From Streptomyces purpureus (GTDB lineage: Bacteria > Actinomycetota > Actinomycetes > Streptomycetales > Streptomycetaceae), in the NCBI RefSeq assembly GCF_014648195.1, contig NZ_BMQQ01000004.1, positions 182,523-229,503 on the forward strand: a stretch of 46,981 nucleotides of DNA, read 5' to 3'. Every line of letters begins with the position of its first letter. Position 1 is the first letter of the stretch. Below the pieces are notes generated by a model. The model saw nothing but the letters and a program-made list of their open reading frames with translations, was not told the DNA's origin and made no database searches. This document shows positions 9,028-17,701 of this stretch, one piece after another. The translations under genes were made by a program, and so were the position numbers.

Positions 9028-11871
9028 ATGACCGACACCCGGCTGCACACCTACGCCGCCGTCTTCCTCCCCGCCGCGCTCGCGCGCGAGGGCCGCATCG
9101 CCTTCTGGTCCCCCGACGGGACGCCCTTGCCGGCCCCGCCGTCCCCGGAGCCGTCCGGCGGCGGACAGGGCGGATCACCCGGGGGCCTGCCCGCCGTCAC
9201 CGACCTCACCGTCGTGCGGCGGCACGGCGCCGCCGCCCGGAGCCGCACGGTGCCCGCGCTGGTGATGTCCGTCGGCGACGCGCTCGGGACGCTGACAGCG
9301 GCCCGCCGGCAGGCCGGTGCCCACCCGGCCGCCGCCTGCTGGGGCGCCGCCGCCCTGCACGCCCTTCAGCTCGCCGCCCGTGGCAGGCTCCTGCCCGGCC
9401 TGACCGCCGACGACCTCGACGCCTGGCGGGCCGGGCCCCTGGACGCCGACGACATCGCCCATCTGCGGGCCATCGCCGCCGCCATGCCGTACGAGGCGCA
9501 CGCCACGCCCCTGCCCGGCCTCACCCCGCTCCAGCTCCCCGAGCCGGAGGCGCTGTTGCGGGCCTTCCTCGACGCCGTCGCCGACACCCTGCCGCGGACG
9601 CCCGCGGCCGCGCACGCCGTCGGCGAGCCGTTCGCCGCCCGAGCCCCCCAGCACCTGCCCCGCGCCCGGGCGTGGGCCGCCGAGGCCGCCGCCGGGATGG
9701 ATGCCGGGGTACGCGTCTCGCTCCGCCTCGACCTGTCCGGGTACGAGCTGTTCGACACCAGCCACGAAGGCGGCCAGGACCGGCAGGCCGCCGCAGCGCT
9801 CCTGCAGGTGCACAGCCTGGCCGACCCCACCCTCGTCATCGACGCCGCCGGCCTCTGGGCCGGCCAGGGCGACGAACACTTCGGCCCCCGGGCCCGGATC
9901 GACGCCGTGCTCGCCCTGCGCCGCGCCGCCCGGGTCTGGCCGCCCCTCGGCGGCCTCCTGGAGCGCGACGTCCCCGACGTCCTGCCGCTCAGCGAGGACG
10001 AGCTCTACGAACTCCTCGGCCCGGCGGGCAGCCGGCTCGCCGCGGCCGGGGTCACCGTCCACTGGCCCCGGGACCTGGTCCGCTCGCTCGGCGCCACCGC
10101 CGTCGTACGGCCCGCGCCCGGCTCCGCCACCGACGGCACCGCCTTCTTCGACAGCCAGGAACTCCTCCGCTTCAACTGGCAGCTCGCCCTCGACGGAGAC
10201 CCGCTCACCGAGCGCGAGATGGACGCCCTCGCCGAGGCGCACCGGCCCGTCGTACGCCTGCGTGACCAGTGGGTCGTCGTCGACCCCGATCTCGTACGCA
10301 AGGCCCGCAAACGCGAACTGGGCCTGCTCGAACCGGTCGACGCCCTCGCCGTCGCCCTCAGCGGCACCGCCGACATCGACGGCGAGACCGTCCCCGCCGT
10401 CCCCGTCGGCGCCCTCGCCACCCTCCGCGACCGGCTCACCAAGGGCCCCGGCACCGTCCCCGCGCCGCCCGGTCTCGCCGCCACCCTCCGCGACTACCAG
10501 CTGCGCGGACTCGCCTGGCTGGACCTCATGACCTCGCTCGGGCTCGGCGGCTGCCTCGCCGACGACATGGGCCTCGGCAAGACCGTCACCCTCATCGCCC
10601 TGCATCTGCGCCGCGCCCGCACCGCCCCGACCCTCGTCGTCTGCCCCGCCTCCCTCCTCGGCAACTGGCAGCGGGAGATCACCCGGTTCGCCCCCGGTGT
10701 CCCCGTGCGCCGCTTCCACCGCACCGATCGCGTCCTCGACGGCGTGGACGGCGGATTCGTCCTCACCACCTACGGCACGATGCGCACCAGCGCCGAGCAA
10801 CTGGCCGCCCAGGACTGGGGCATGGTCGTCGCCGATGAGGCACAGCACGTCAAGAACCCGTTCTCCGCCACCGCCAAGGCGCTGCGCACCATCCCCGCCC
10901 CCGCGCGGGTGGCCCTCACCGGCACCCCAGTCGAGAACAACCTCTCGGAGCTGTGGGCCCTGCTCGACTGGACCACTCCCGGGCTCCTCGGCCCGCTCAA
11001 GGCCTTCCGCGCCCGCCACGCCCGCGCCGCGGAGAACGGCGATGACCAGGAAGCCCTCGAACGGCTTGCCCGGCTCGTCCGCCCCTTCCTGCTGCGCCGC
11101 CGCAAGTCGGACCCCGGCATCGTCCCCGAGCTCCCGCCCAAGACCGAGTCCGACCAGCCCGTCCCCCTCACCCGCGAACAGGCCACCCTCTACGAGGCCG
11201 TGGTCCGCGAGACGATGGCCCAGATCGAAGGCGCCGAGGGCATCGCACGCCGTGGGCTGGTCATGAAGCTGCTGACCTCCCTCAAACAGATCTGCAACCA
11301 CCCCGCCCAGTACCTCAAGGAGTCACCGGCCCGGCTGGTCGGCCGCTCCGGGAAGCTCGCCCTCCTCGACGAGCTCCTCGACACGATCCTGGCCGAGGAA
11401 GGTTCCGTCCTCGTCTTCACGCAGTACGTCACCATGGCCCGGCTCCTCGCCGACCATCTCGCCGCCCGCGCAATCCCCGCCCAGCTGCTGCACGGCGCCA
11501 CGCCCGTGGCCGAACGCGAGCGGCTGGTGGACCGGTTCCAGTCCGGTGAGGTCCCCGTCTTCATCCTCTCCCTGAAGGCCGCCGGCACCGGCCTCAACCT
11601 CACCCGGGCCGGCCATGTCGTCCACTACGACCGCTGGTGGAACCCGGCCGTGGAAGAACAGGCCACCGACCGGGCCTACCGCATCGGCCAGACCCAGCCC
11701 GTCCAGGTCCACCGCCTCATCGCCGAAGGCACCGTCGAGGACCGCATCGCCGAGATGCTCCAGGCCAAACAGGCCCTGGCCGACGCCGTCCTCGGCTCCG
11801 GCGAGGCGGCCCTCACCGAACTCACCGACCGTGAACTGGCCGACCTGGTGTCCCTGAGGAGGCCGACATGA
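9028..11871 (+). CDS. SNF2-family DEAD/DEAH helicase (947 aa)
   Basis: Swi2/Snf2-type ATPase of the bacterial RapA/HepA-like group that translocates on double-stranded nucleic acid. The first half (about residues 1-470) is an actinobacterial SNF2-associated region. The ATPase core follows: Walker A in DDMGLGKTVTL near residue 512, a DEAQ box (VVADEAQHVKNP) near residue 603, LTGTPVENN, and the C-terminal lobe with GLNLTRAGHVVHYDRWWNP and the motif VI-like ATDRAYRIGQ. All catalytic motifs are intact. The ATG at 9028 has GGGGAGG at 9014-9020. The stop overlaps the next gene as ATGA. Its linkage to a SWIM-finger gene is a recurrent bacterial pair. A damage-type promoter motif lies upstream. Confidence 0.93.
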   Translation: MTDTRLHTYAAVFLPAALAREGRIAFWSPDGTPLPAPPSPEPSGGGQGGSPGGLPAVTDLTVVRRHGAAARSRTVPALVMSVGDALGTLTAARRQAGAHPAAACWGAAALHALQLAARGRLLPGLTADDLDAWRAGPLDADDIAHLRAIAAAMPYEAHATPLPGLTPLQLPEPEALLRAFLDAVADTLPRTPAAAHAVGEPFAARAPQHLPRARAWAAEAAAGMDAGVRVSLRLDLSGYELFDTSHEGGQDRQAAAALLQVHSLADPTLVIDAAGLWAGQGDEHFGPRARIDAVLALRRAARVWPPLGGLLERDVPDVLPLSEDELYELLGPAGSRLAAAGVTVHWPRDLVRSLGATAVVRPAPGSATDGTAFFDSQELLRFNWQLALDGDPLTEREMDALAEAHRPVVRLRDQWVVVDPDLVRKARKRELGLLEPVDALAVALSGTADIDGETVPAVPVGALATLRDRLTKGPGTVPAPPGLAATLRDYQLRGLAWLDLMTSLGLGGCLADDMGLGKTVTLIALHLRRARTAPTLVVCPASLLGNWQREITRFAPGVPVRRFHRTDRVLDGVDGGFVLTTYGTMRTSAEQLAAQDWGMVVADEAQHVKNPFSATAKALRTIPAPARVALTGTPVENNLSELWALLDWTTPGLLGPLKAFRARHARAAENGDDQEALERLARLVRPFLLRRRKSDPGIVPELPPKTESDQPVPLTREQATLYEAVVRETMAQIEGAEGIARRGLVMKLLTSLKQICNHPAQYLKESPARLVGRSGKLALLDELLDTILAEEGSVLVFTQYVTMARLLADHLAARAIPAQLLHGATPVAERERLVDRFQSGEVPVFILSLKAAGTGLNLTRAGHVVHYDRWWNPAVEEQATDRAYRIGQTQPVQVHRLIAEGTVEDRIAEMLQAKQALADAVLGSGEAALTELTDRELADLVSLRRPT

Positions 11872-13142
11872 ACCGCTCGCCCCGGCCCCGCGTGGGCGGC
11901 GCCAAGCCCGCCCACCTCCACGACGACCGCCGCCGCACCTTCCCCCCGCTCGGACCGCACCAGGCCCCCGACGGGCGCTTCGCCGCCACCTGGTGGGGCA
12001 ACGCCTGGGTCGAGGCCCTGGAGGACACCGCCCTCGACCCGGCCCGCCTCGCCCGGGGCCGCGCCTACGCCGGCCGCGGCCTCGTCGACGCGATCACCGT
12101 CACGCCCGGCCGGGTCGTCGCCTACGTCCACGGCACCCGCCCCCGCCCGTACCGCACCGAGATCCGGCTGCGCACCCTCGGCGACGACCAGTGGGAGCGC
12201 TTCCTCGACACCGCCGCCGCCCGCCCCGACCACATCGCCGCCCTCCTCGACAAGGACGTCCCGCACGCCCTGGCCGCCGTCGCCGACCTGCTGCCGGCAG
12301 TCGGCGACCTCGTCCCCGACTGCTCCTGCCCCGACGACGGCTACCCCTGCAAGCACGCCGCCGCGCTCTGCTACCAGGCCGCCAGACTGCTCGACGAGGA
12401 CCCCTTCGTCCTCTTCCTGATGCGCGGCCGCGGCGAGCAGGAGATCCTCGCCGACCTCACCCGGCGCAACGCCGCCCGGTCCGCCGCGGAGGCCGGCGCC
12501 TCCGCGCCCACGATGCCCACCGTCCCGGCCCGCGCCGCCCTCACCGCCGGCGCCCCCGCACCGCTGCCACCACCGCTGCCCGTCCCCGCCCAGCCCGGCC
12601 GCCCGCCCTCCTACCCGCCGGCCCCCGAGGCCCCCGACCCGCTCTCCCTGGAGCTCCTCGCCACCGAAGCGGCCGCCCGCGCCCACACGTTCCTGACCAC
12701 CGGGCAGGACCTCGTCGCCACCCTCACCCCCTGGCAGGACGCCGTCCGCCTGGCCGCCGCCCACCCCGGCTCCGGACTCACCGCCTCCACCCGCGCCCTC
12801 TACCGCGACCTCGCCGCCGCCATGGACCGCACCCCCACCGACCTGGCCCGCGCCGTCGCCGCCTGGCGCCAGGGCGGCCTCGCCGGACTCACGGTCCTGG
12901 AAGAGACCTGGGACCCGCCCGCGGGCCCCTTCGACCGTGCCCGACCCGCCCTCCTCGCCGCCGACTACCCCGCCTTCCGCCCCTGGCACAACCACCTGTC
13001 CACAAGATCGCTCCAGCTGCGCTACGGCCGCGACGGACTCTGGTACGGCTACGAGTCCGACCTCGACCGCGAGGACTGGTGGCCGCGCGGCACCCCGGAC
13101 GCCGACCCGGTCGGCGCACTCACCGCGCTGCTCTCCCGCTGA
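11868..13142 (+). CDS. SWIM zinc-finger protein (424 aa)
   Basis: Contains a SWIM zinc finger: CSCPDDGYPCKH at about residues 152-163, fitting C-x-C-x(n)-C-x-H with all ligands present. SWIM domains bind nucleic acid or protein. The N-terminal segment FAATWWGNAWVEALE and the PARLARGRAYA segment are typical of the bacterial SWIM proteins encoded beside SNF2 helicases. A Pro/Ala-rich linker (about 220-260) separates the finger from a helical C-terminal domain. The start ATG overlaps the helicase stop by ATGA, so the two are translationally coupled and probably act together on DNA or RNA. Confidence 0.9.
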   Translation: MNRSPRPRVGGAKPAHLHDDRRRTFPPLGPHQAPDGRFAATWWGNAWVEALEDTALDPARLARGRAYAGRGLVDAITVTPGRVVAYVHGTRPRPYRTEIRLRTLGDDQWERFLDTAAARPDHIAALLDKDVPHALAAVADLLPAVGDLVPDCSCPDDGYPCKHAAALCYQAARLLDEDPFVLFLMRGRGEQEILADLTRRNAARSAAEAGASAPTMPTVPARAALTAGAPAPLPPPLPVPAQPGRPPSYPPAPEAPDPLSLELLATEAAARAHTFLTTGQDLVATLTPWQDAVRLAAAHPGSGLTASTRALYRDLAAAMDRTPTDLARAVAAWRQGGLAGLTVLEETWDPPAGPFDRARPALLAADYPAFRPWHNHLSTRSLQLRYGRDGLWYGYESDLDREDWWPRGTPDADPVGALTALLSR

Positions 13143-13189
13143 CCGTTAGGCTGGAGCCGTACCGTCGACCGATGTTTCAGGGGGCGTTG

Positions 13190-13639
13190 ATGGAAGCCGA
13201 GTTGGTGGCGCTGGCGACAGCGGGAGCGACAGCGCTCGTGCAGCAGATGGTCGGTGACGGCTGGGGGCAGGTGAAGGGCCGGGTCACGGCCTTCTTCGCC
13301 CGCCGCGCGGGCACCGACCCCGAGGCGGTCGGCGAGGAGCTGGAGACCGTACGGGCCGAGCTGCTCACCGCCGACGAGTCCGGCGACGCCCAGGCCGTCT
13401 CCGAAGCCCAGGCCGAGGCCCGCACCGAATGGCGCGCCCGGATGCGCCGCACCCTGCGGGCCGACCCGCAGGCCGCGGCCGAACTGCGCGCCCTGCTCGA
13501 CGAGTTGACCCCGCCCACCCCCGGCCGCGAGACCGGCCTTGAGGTCCACAACACCATGAGCGGCGGCGTCCAGCACGGCACGTTCATTCAGGCCGGCACG
13601 ATCGGCAGCGTCAACCACGGTGCGCACGGCGGCAGCTGA
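13190..13639 (+). CDS. Small protein with helical body and Asn/Gly tail (149 aa)
   Basis: I do not recognise a catalytic domain. The N-terminus (ELVALATAGATALVQQM) is a hydrophobic or amphipathic helix. The middle is acidic, Ala/Glu-rich and probably helical. The last 30 residues are different: HNTMSGGVQHGTFIQAG followed by TIGSVNHG. Similar N..SG...G..(V/I)QAG.I tails occur in Streptomyces proteins with NB-ARC, TPR or trypsin-like modules. The second ATG (13190) is preferred because AGGGGGCG at 13179-13186 is well placed; the ATG at 13172 has no good site. A TAGGCT at 13147-13152 may be its own -10 box. Confidence 0.7.
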   Translation: MEAELVALATAGATALVQQMVGDGWGQVKGRVTAFFARRAGTDPEAVGEELETVRAELLTADESGDAQAVSEAQAEARTEWRARMRRTLRADPQAAAELRALLDELTPPTPGRETGLEVHNTMSGGVQHGTFIQAGTIGSVNHGAHGGS

Positions 13640-13740
13640 GGCAGCCGGTGCGCAACGGCGGCGGCCGCACCGCCGCCATCGCCCCGGGGGGCGTACGCGA
13701 ACCGCCCGCCGCCAGGAGTGGCGGCGGGCACGGATACGCG

Positions 13741-13776
13741 CGAAGGGCGCCCGGCTCGGAAGCTGGACGCCCTTCG
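13741..13776. terminator. Bidirectional terminator
   Basis: CGAAGGGCG at 13741-13749 pairs with CGCCCTTCG at 13768-13776, with an inner CCGGCT/AGCTGG stem. It separates the plus-strand small-protein gene from the convergent minus-strand lipoprotein gene. Confidence 0.8.
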
Positions 13777-13820
13777 TGGTTGTCTCCCGCCAGGCCGCAG
13801 GGTCCGGCGGTGCCGGGGGA

Positions 13821-14672
13821 CTAACGGCCGGCGGACGCGGTCGCCGACGGCTTGGCCGAGGCCTTGCCGGGCCCCCGGGCCGGCTTGGTCGCGGCGGCGG
13901 AGGCGGACAGGGCGGCCGCCTTCTTCAGGCCCTCGACGGTCGTGGTGAAGGTGCCCTTGTGCGCGTGGCCGGTGCCCTGCTGCTTCAGCTTCGTCTCGGC
14001 CTCGGCGGAGGTGAGGGCGACGATGTTGGCCGAAGCCGGCTGGACGCCCCCCTTGCCGACGGTGAAGATGCCCTGGTTGCCGCCGACCGGAATCCAGAAG
14101 GTCGGCACCGAGGTGATGCCCGGGTGGTCGGCGGCGACGAGCTGCGTCAGGTACAGCGCGTACTGCTTGCCCACCACGAGGGGCGTGGTGCCCTCCATGT
14201 TCACGGCGTCCGTGTCGATGTTGCCGATGATGATCTCGTCGCCTTCGGTGACACCGAAGCCGCGCTTCATCATCCCGGAGACCCGGACCTTCATGAACAC
14301 CATGGGCATGCAGTTGCTCGCGGGACCGTCACCCGCGACACCGCTGGGCGGCGCCGTGGGCTCCGGCTCGGCCGGCGCCGACGGGTCGGGGTTGGTGTCC
14401 ACGTCGTCCGCGGCGGTCGGGTCGACGGTGACCGAGCCCGCCGGGTCGCCGCCGTCGTCGCACTCCTTCGTCTGCACGCTCAGCACGGCGGCCGTGATGG
14501 CGATGTCGGCGACGGTGCTGACTTCCTCGGCGCTTGCGTACTGGGCGTAGTCGGCGCTGATGTACGGCTTGCCGGCCTCGCCGCCCCCCGAGGATCCCGG
14601 CCCGGAGCAGGCGGTCAGGGCGAACAGGGCCACGGCGGCGGTCACGGCGCAGAGGCGAGATGTCTTCTTCAC
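13821..14672 (-). CDS. Putative secreted lipoprotein (283 aa)
   Basis: Starts at GTG 14672 with GGAGG about 6 nt upstream. KKTSRLCAV, a hydrophobic stretch and the lipobox LTACSG (Cys near residue 21) indicate lipid anchoring outside the membrane. The mature protein has an acidic Asp/Pro/Ala linker (about residues 80-105), a central domain containing KVRVSGMMKRGFGVTEGDE and the TTPLVVGKQYALYLTQ segment, and an Ala/Ser/Lys tail. The family is unknown to me. It lies 16 nt downstream of a secreted metzincin on the same strand, so the two form an operon and may function together at the cell surface. Confidence 0.75.
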   Translation of the reverse strand: MKKTSRLCAVTAAVALFALTACSGPGSSGGGEAGKPYISADYAQYASAEEVSTVADIAITAAVLSVQTKECDDGGDPAGSVTVDPTAADDVDTNPDPSAPAEPEPTAPPSGVAGDGPASNCMPMVFMKVRVSGMMKRGFGVTEGDEIIIGNIDTDAVNMEGTTPLVVGKQYALYLTQLVAADHPGITSVPTFWIPVGGNQGIFTVGKGGVQPASANIVALTSAEAETKLKQQGTGHAHKGTFTTTVEGLKKAAALSASAAATKPARGPGKASAKPSATASAGR

Positions 14673-14688
14673 AGCGATCCTCCGCAGA

Positions 14689-15306
14689 TCAGTACTTCGC
14701 CTTGACGCCCTGGACGTCGTCGTACCAGGGTCCGTCGCCGCCACAACCGAACTTACCCGTGCCCTGACGCATCACGGCAGGACCGGGGTTGGAGCAGGTG
14801 AGGCTCACATGGTTGAGGCCGTAGGCGTGCCCCAGCTCGTGCTCCGCCACGATCTTCTTCTCCCGCGCCGTCAGCCCGGACATCGTGCGGGAGTTGAAAG
14901 ATATCTTCACCTCGTCGTACGCCCAGTAGCCGAAGGTGCACCCCTGCCATGTGGCGCGCGCCCAGTCGCCCCAGGCGTACGACCCGTCGTGGACCTCCAC
15001 CGAAGGGTCGCTGTTGTTCTTCTCGTAGCGGAAGTAGCCCGGAGCGCTGGTGGCGTCCCACCGGCCCTGCGCGCCGTTGAAGGCGTTGTAGTAGGTGTTG
15101 GTGATGCTGTAGTAGCGGTACGAAATGGGGTCGTTGCCGCTGATTCCGTAGAAGGAACCGCACAGGTGCGTGTACGCCTGCGCCGGGGGCGAGAGCGTGA
15201 AGTTCGCCCCGAGGAAGGCGGTACAGAAGAGGAAGACCTGCAGGACTCGGGAGAGGCGTGAGCCTGCTCTGCCGGACGTCGGCTGCGGTCCCGGATTCGT
15301 CGCCAA
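14689..15306 (-). CDS. Secreted metzincin-type metalloprotease (205 aa)
   Basis: Contains HELGHAYGLNH (about residues 164-174), fitting the metzincin zinc-binding motif HExxHxxGxxH in which the two first histidines and the last bind zinc and Glu is catalytic. It resembles the small matrixin-like proteases of Streptomyces. Residues about 15-45 form a signal peptide ending in PAQA, and the mature protein is about 160 residues with cysteines that could form disulfides. The TTG at 15306 is the only start giving a full signal peptide, but its ribosome-binding site (GGGG) is weak. It is followed after 16 nt by the lipoprotein gene. The substrate is unknown. Confidence 0.8.
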   Translation of the reverse strand: MATNPGPQPTSGRAGSRLSRVLQVFLFCTAFLGANFTLSPPAQAYTHLCGSFYGISGNDPISYRYYSITNTYYNAFNGAQGRWDATSAPGYFRYEKNNSDPSVEVHDGSYAWGDWARATWQGCTFGYWAYDEVKISFNSRTMSGLTAREKKIVAEHELGHAYGLNHVSLTCSNPGPAVMRQGTGKFGCGGDGPWYDDVQGVKAKY

Positions 15307-15439
15307 AGTGACCCCGTTCGAGGAGTGTCGATGAGAGAGCCGCGACCGGGGCGATCGTCGCGCGGGTCCGCGGCGAACGACAACGTAGATGACATGGTCA
15401 CCACAGTCGAGAGTTTTCCGATCTTGATTTGAGCAGGGG

Positions 15440-16020
15440 CTTTGCGATACAACCCGCGTCTAAACCCGTCCGTCTCGACCATGTCGGCCGACGCGTACGG
15501 TGACATGGTGCCGACCGCGCCAGGTGCGCACGGCCACCCCGCCGGCGAGCTCCGCCACCGGCCGGCCGCCGGCCAGGCGTGCACGGCGGAGGCGTACACC
15601 GCCGGGTCGCACGGATCGGGACAGCCGTCCCGGCCGGGGCGTGCGGCCACTTCGAGCAACAGGCCGTCGCGGGTACGCACCAGCGCACGGTCGGCGCCCG
15701 TCACCGCCGCGGCCGCCCCCGCGTGGGACGCCAGCGCCTCGGCGGTCCCACGGCCCCGGAAGCGCGGGCCGGGTTGGGGTGGAGCACCGCGCACAGGCGG
15801 TACTCGTCCAGGGGCAGCGTCGAGGTCAACTCGCCGAGCAGCCGGGGGAAGACGTCGGAGCCGAGCAGTGAGCGGGGCCCCAGGTGGAGTTCAGGACGAG
15901 CAGCCGCTGCCCGTCGCCGACACCGAAGGCGCGGCGCAGCTTGCGCTGCAAGGGGCCGCAGGGCGAGCATCCGGTCGAAGCACCAGCGCGCCGCGTCCGG
16001 GCCCACCGGCACCCGCAGTC
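15440..16020 (-). pseudogene. Frameshifted remnant of a large conserved protein
   Basis: No single frame is plausible, yet protein-like pieces follow one another across frames on the minus strand. VGPDAARWCFDRMLALRPL is followed by QRKLRRAFGVGDGQRLLVLN in a second frame, then SLLGSDVFPRLLGELTS and LDEYRLCAVLHPN. After an apparent deletion come RALVRTRDGLLLEVAARPG, DPAVYASAVHAWPAAGR, and in a further frame PVAELAGGVAVRTWRGRHH. The order and style resemble large Streptomyces proteins of the CDP-glycerol glycerophosphotransferase-like type, but that assignment is tentative. At least three frameshifts and a deletion are needed, so this is a decayed gene. Confidence 0.6.
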
Positions 16021-16084
16021 ACTCCTGCCCCGTCGCGTCGCGCGCCCCGGCCGTCCCCAGCGGTCAGCCCCTCGCCGCGGCACC

Positions 16085-16618
16085 CTACAATCGCGCGGCC
16101 CACCTCCTCAGCAGCGTGAAATCCGCTTCCCTCAGACCCTGCCGGGGATGGATCCGCAGCAGCAGCGCCGGGGCGTCGTGGTGGGCCGCCACATGGTCCG
16201 TGTCCAGATCCGTGATCATGTCGTCGACCCAGGCGAACGGCCTGCCCTCCGCCCACCGCAGCAGCGGGCGGGTCTTCCAGTACAGGCCGTCGGGGTCCTT
16301 GGCGAAGAGCTCCGGCCATTCGATGACGGGCAGGTCGCCCGGCAGGCCGATCGCCGGGGAGATCATCGCGTTCGCCTCGTGCATCCACGTGGTCGCCCAG
16401 GCCAGTTCGAAGGGGAGCGCCCTCAGCCGGGCGCCGTGGCCGGGGTGCAGGACGACCCTCAGGCCCCGCCGGTGGCGGCGCGAGCCCGGGGTCTGGCGGG
16501 CGAGCCAGTCGGAGGGCCGGAGTCGGTGGGTGGTGTAGCCGCGCAGCCGGGGCAGCCGGGCGGCGTACGGATTGAGGGGGCCGTCGACGTCGAGGAGGAG
16601 GAGCGGACGGTCAGTCAT
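16085..16618 (-). CDS. HAD-like hydrolase-type protein (177 aa)
   Basis: Begins with the HAD motif I-like LLLLDVDGPLNP (residues about 5-16), where the first Asp would be the nucleophile. A later acidic motif, FAWVDDMITDLD, fits HAD motif IV. The family occurs widely in Streptomyces as a small HAD-like secondary-metabolism-region or hypothetical protein; the substrate is unknown. I place the start at ATG 16618 because motif I normally lies at the very N-terminus. An upstream in-frame ATG at 16732 would add a non-conserved extension. Neither start has a strong ribosome-binding site. Confidence 0.75.
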   Translation of the reverse strand: MTDRPLLLLDVDGPLNPYAARLPRLRGYTTHRLRPSDWLARQTPGSRRHRRGLRVVLHPGHGARLRALPFELAWATTWMHEANAMISPAIGLPGDLPVIEWPELFAKDPDGLYWKTRPLLRWAEGRPFAWVDDMITDLDTDHVAAHHDAPALLLRIHPRQGLREADFTLLRRWAARL

Positions 16619-16806
16619 GGAGAGGCGATACCCAGCCAAACCGTTGATCGCTCCGACTGGCCGGAAGTTGGTGGGTGATCCCGTACGTTCGAGGACATAC
16701 GCCCCCGAACGGGTGAAAGGCTGAGCAGTCATAACCAGCGTCGCCCAGCGGCGTTATTTCCGGTGCGGGCGGGTGCCCGTGGAAGAAATCCGGAAGGCAG
16801 GAAGCC

Positions 16807-17649
16807 ATGAGGCACATTCGCCGAAGTGGTCTGGCCACAGTGTTGGTCACGGGCGGCGCACTCGCTCTGTCCGCGGGATATGTGCACGCCGACTCCCACG
16901 CGGCGGGCGTCGCGGAGAACTCGCCGGGCGTGGGCTCCGGCAACGGCGTGCAGTTGCCCGTGCACGTCCCGGTCAATGTCTGCGGTAACACGGTCAATGT
17001 CGTCGGCCTGCTGAATCCGGCCTTCGGCAACACCTGTGCCAACAAGGGCGGCGGCTCCCACAAGGATCTGCCCGGTACGTCGCGAGGCACCGACGGCCAC
17101 GGCAGCGGCAACCACGGCAGCGGCAACCACGGCGGCCACGGTAACCACGGTGGTAACGGGGGCCACGGCGGGCACGGCCACGACGGCGGTCACGGGAACC
17201 ACGGCGGCAACGGTGGCGGCTCCCACAACGGCGCGGGCAGCCACAACGGCGGCGGGGCCGACGCCGACGGAGTCGCGGCCGGTTCTCCCGGCCTGATCTC
17301 CGGCAACGGCATCCAGCTCCCGGTCGACCTGCCGGTCAACATCAGCGGCAACTCCGTCAACGTCGTGGGCATCGGCAACCCCGTCTTCGGCAACAGCTCC
17401 ACCAACGACTCGGTGGAGCCGCCGCACGCGCCCGCCCCGGTCCAGCCGGGCAAGCCCGTCACGCCGGCCAAGCCCGCGCCCGGCCCGCAGGTCGAGCGGC
17501 CCACCGAGACCAAGCCGCAGACCAGCTCGGTCGCCCTCGCCGACACCGGTGCGGACGTCGCCGGAATCGCCGTACCGGCAAGCGCGGCCCTGCTCCTCGG
17601 CGGCGCGCTGCTCTACCGCCGCTTCCGCGCGCCGGGCGATGCCTCCTGA
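16807..17649 (+). CDS. Long chaplin, wall-anchored (280 aa)
   Basis: Chaplins are amyloid-forming surface proteins that coat aerial hyphae and spores. Here a signal peptide (residues 1-28, ending YVHADSHA) is followed by chaplin domain 1 (about 33-76) with CGNTVNVVGLLNPAFGNTC, a Gly/His/Asn-rich linker (about 80-150), chaplin domain 2 (about 154-198), and a Pro-rich spacer. A sorting signal follows: LADTG, a hydrophobic segment and YRRFR. LAxTG is the class E sortase type used by long chaplins ChpA-C. The two domain-1 cysteines are present, but domain 2 reads ISGNSVNVVGIGNPVFGNSS and lacks both. GGAAGG precedes the ATG by 9 nt. Confidence 0.93.
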   Translation: MRHIRRSGLATVLVTGGALALSAGYVHADSHAAGVAENSPGVGSGNGVQLPVHVPVNVCGNTVNVVGLLNPAFGNTCANKGGGSHKDLPGTSRGTDGHGSGNHGSGNHGGHGNHGGNGGHGGHGHDGGHGNHGGNGGGSHNGAGSHNGGGADADGVAAGSPGLISGNGIQLPVDLPVNISGNSVNVVGIGNPVFGNSSTNDSVEPPHAPAPVQPGKPVTPAKPAPGPQVERPTETKPQTSSVALADTGADVAGIAVPASAALLLGGALLYRRFRAPGDAS

Positions 17650-17664
17650 CGCGATAACCACCCC

Positions 17665-17687
17665 CGCGCGGCCCCCGTGGCCGCGCG
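17665..17687. terminator. Terminator between chaplin and DUF2293 genes
   Basis: CGCGCGGCC at 17665-17673 and GGCCGCGCG at 17679-17687 form a perfect 9-bp stem with a 5-nt loop, placed between two convergent genes. Confidence 0.75.
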
Positions 17688-17701
17688 AACGCCGTCCCGA
17701 C

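Noticed and set aside
16619..16732. Earlier start for the HAD-like gene at 16732
   Set aside because: HAD motif I normally lies at the N-terminus and there is no better ribosome-binding site.
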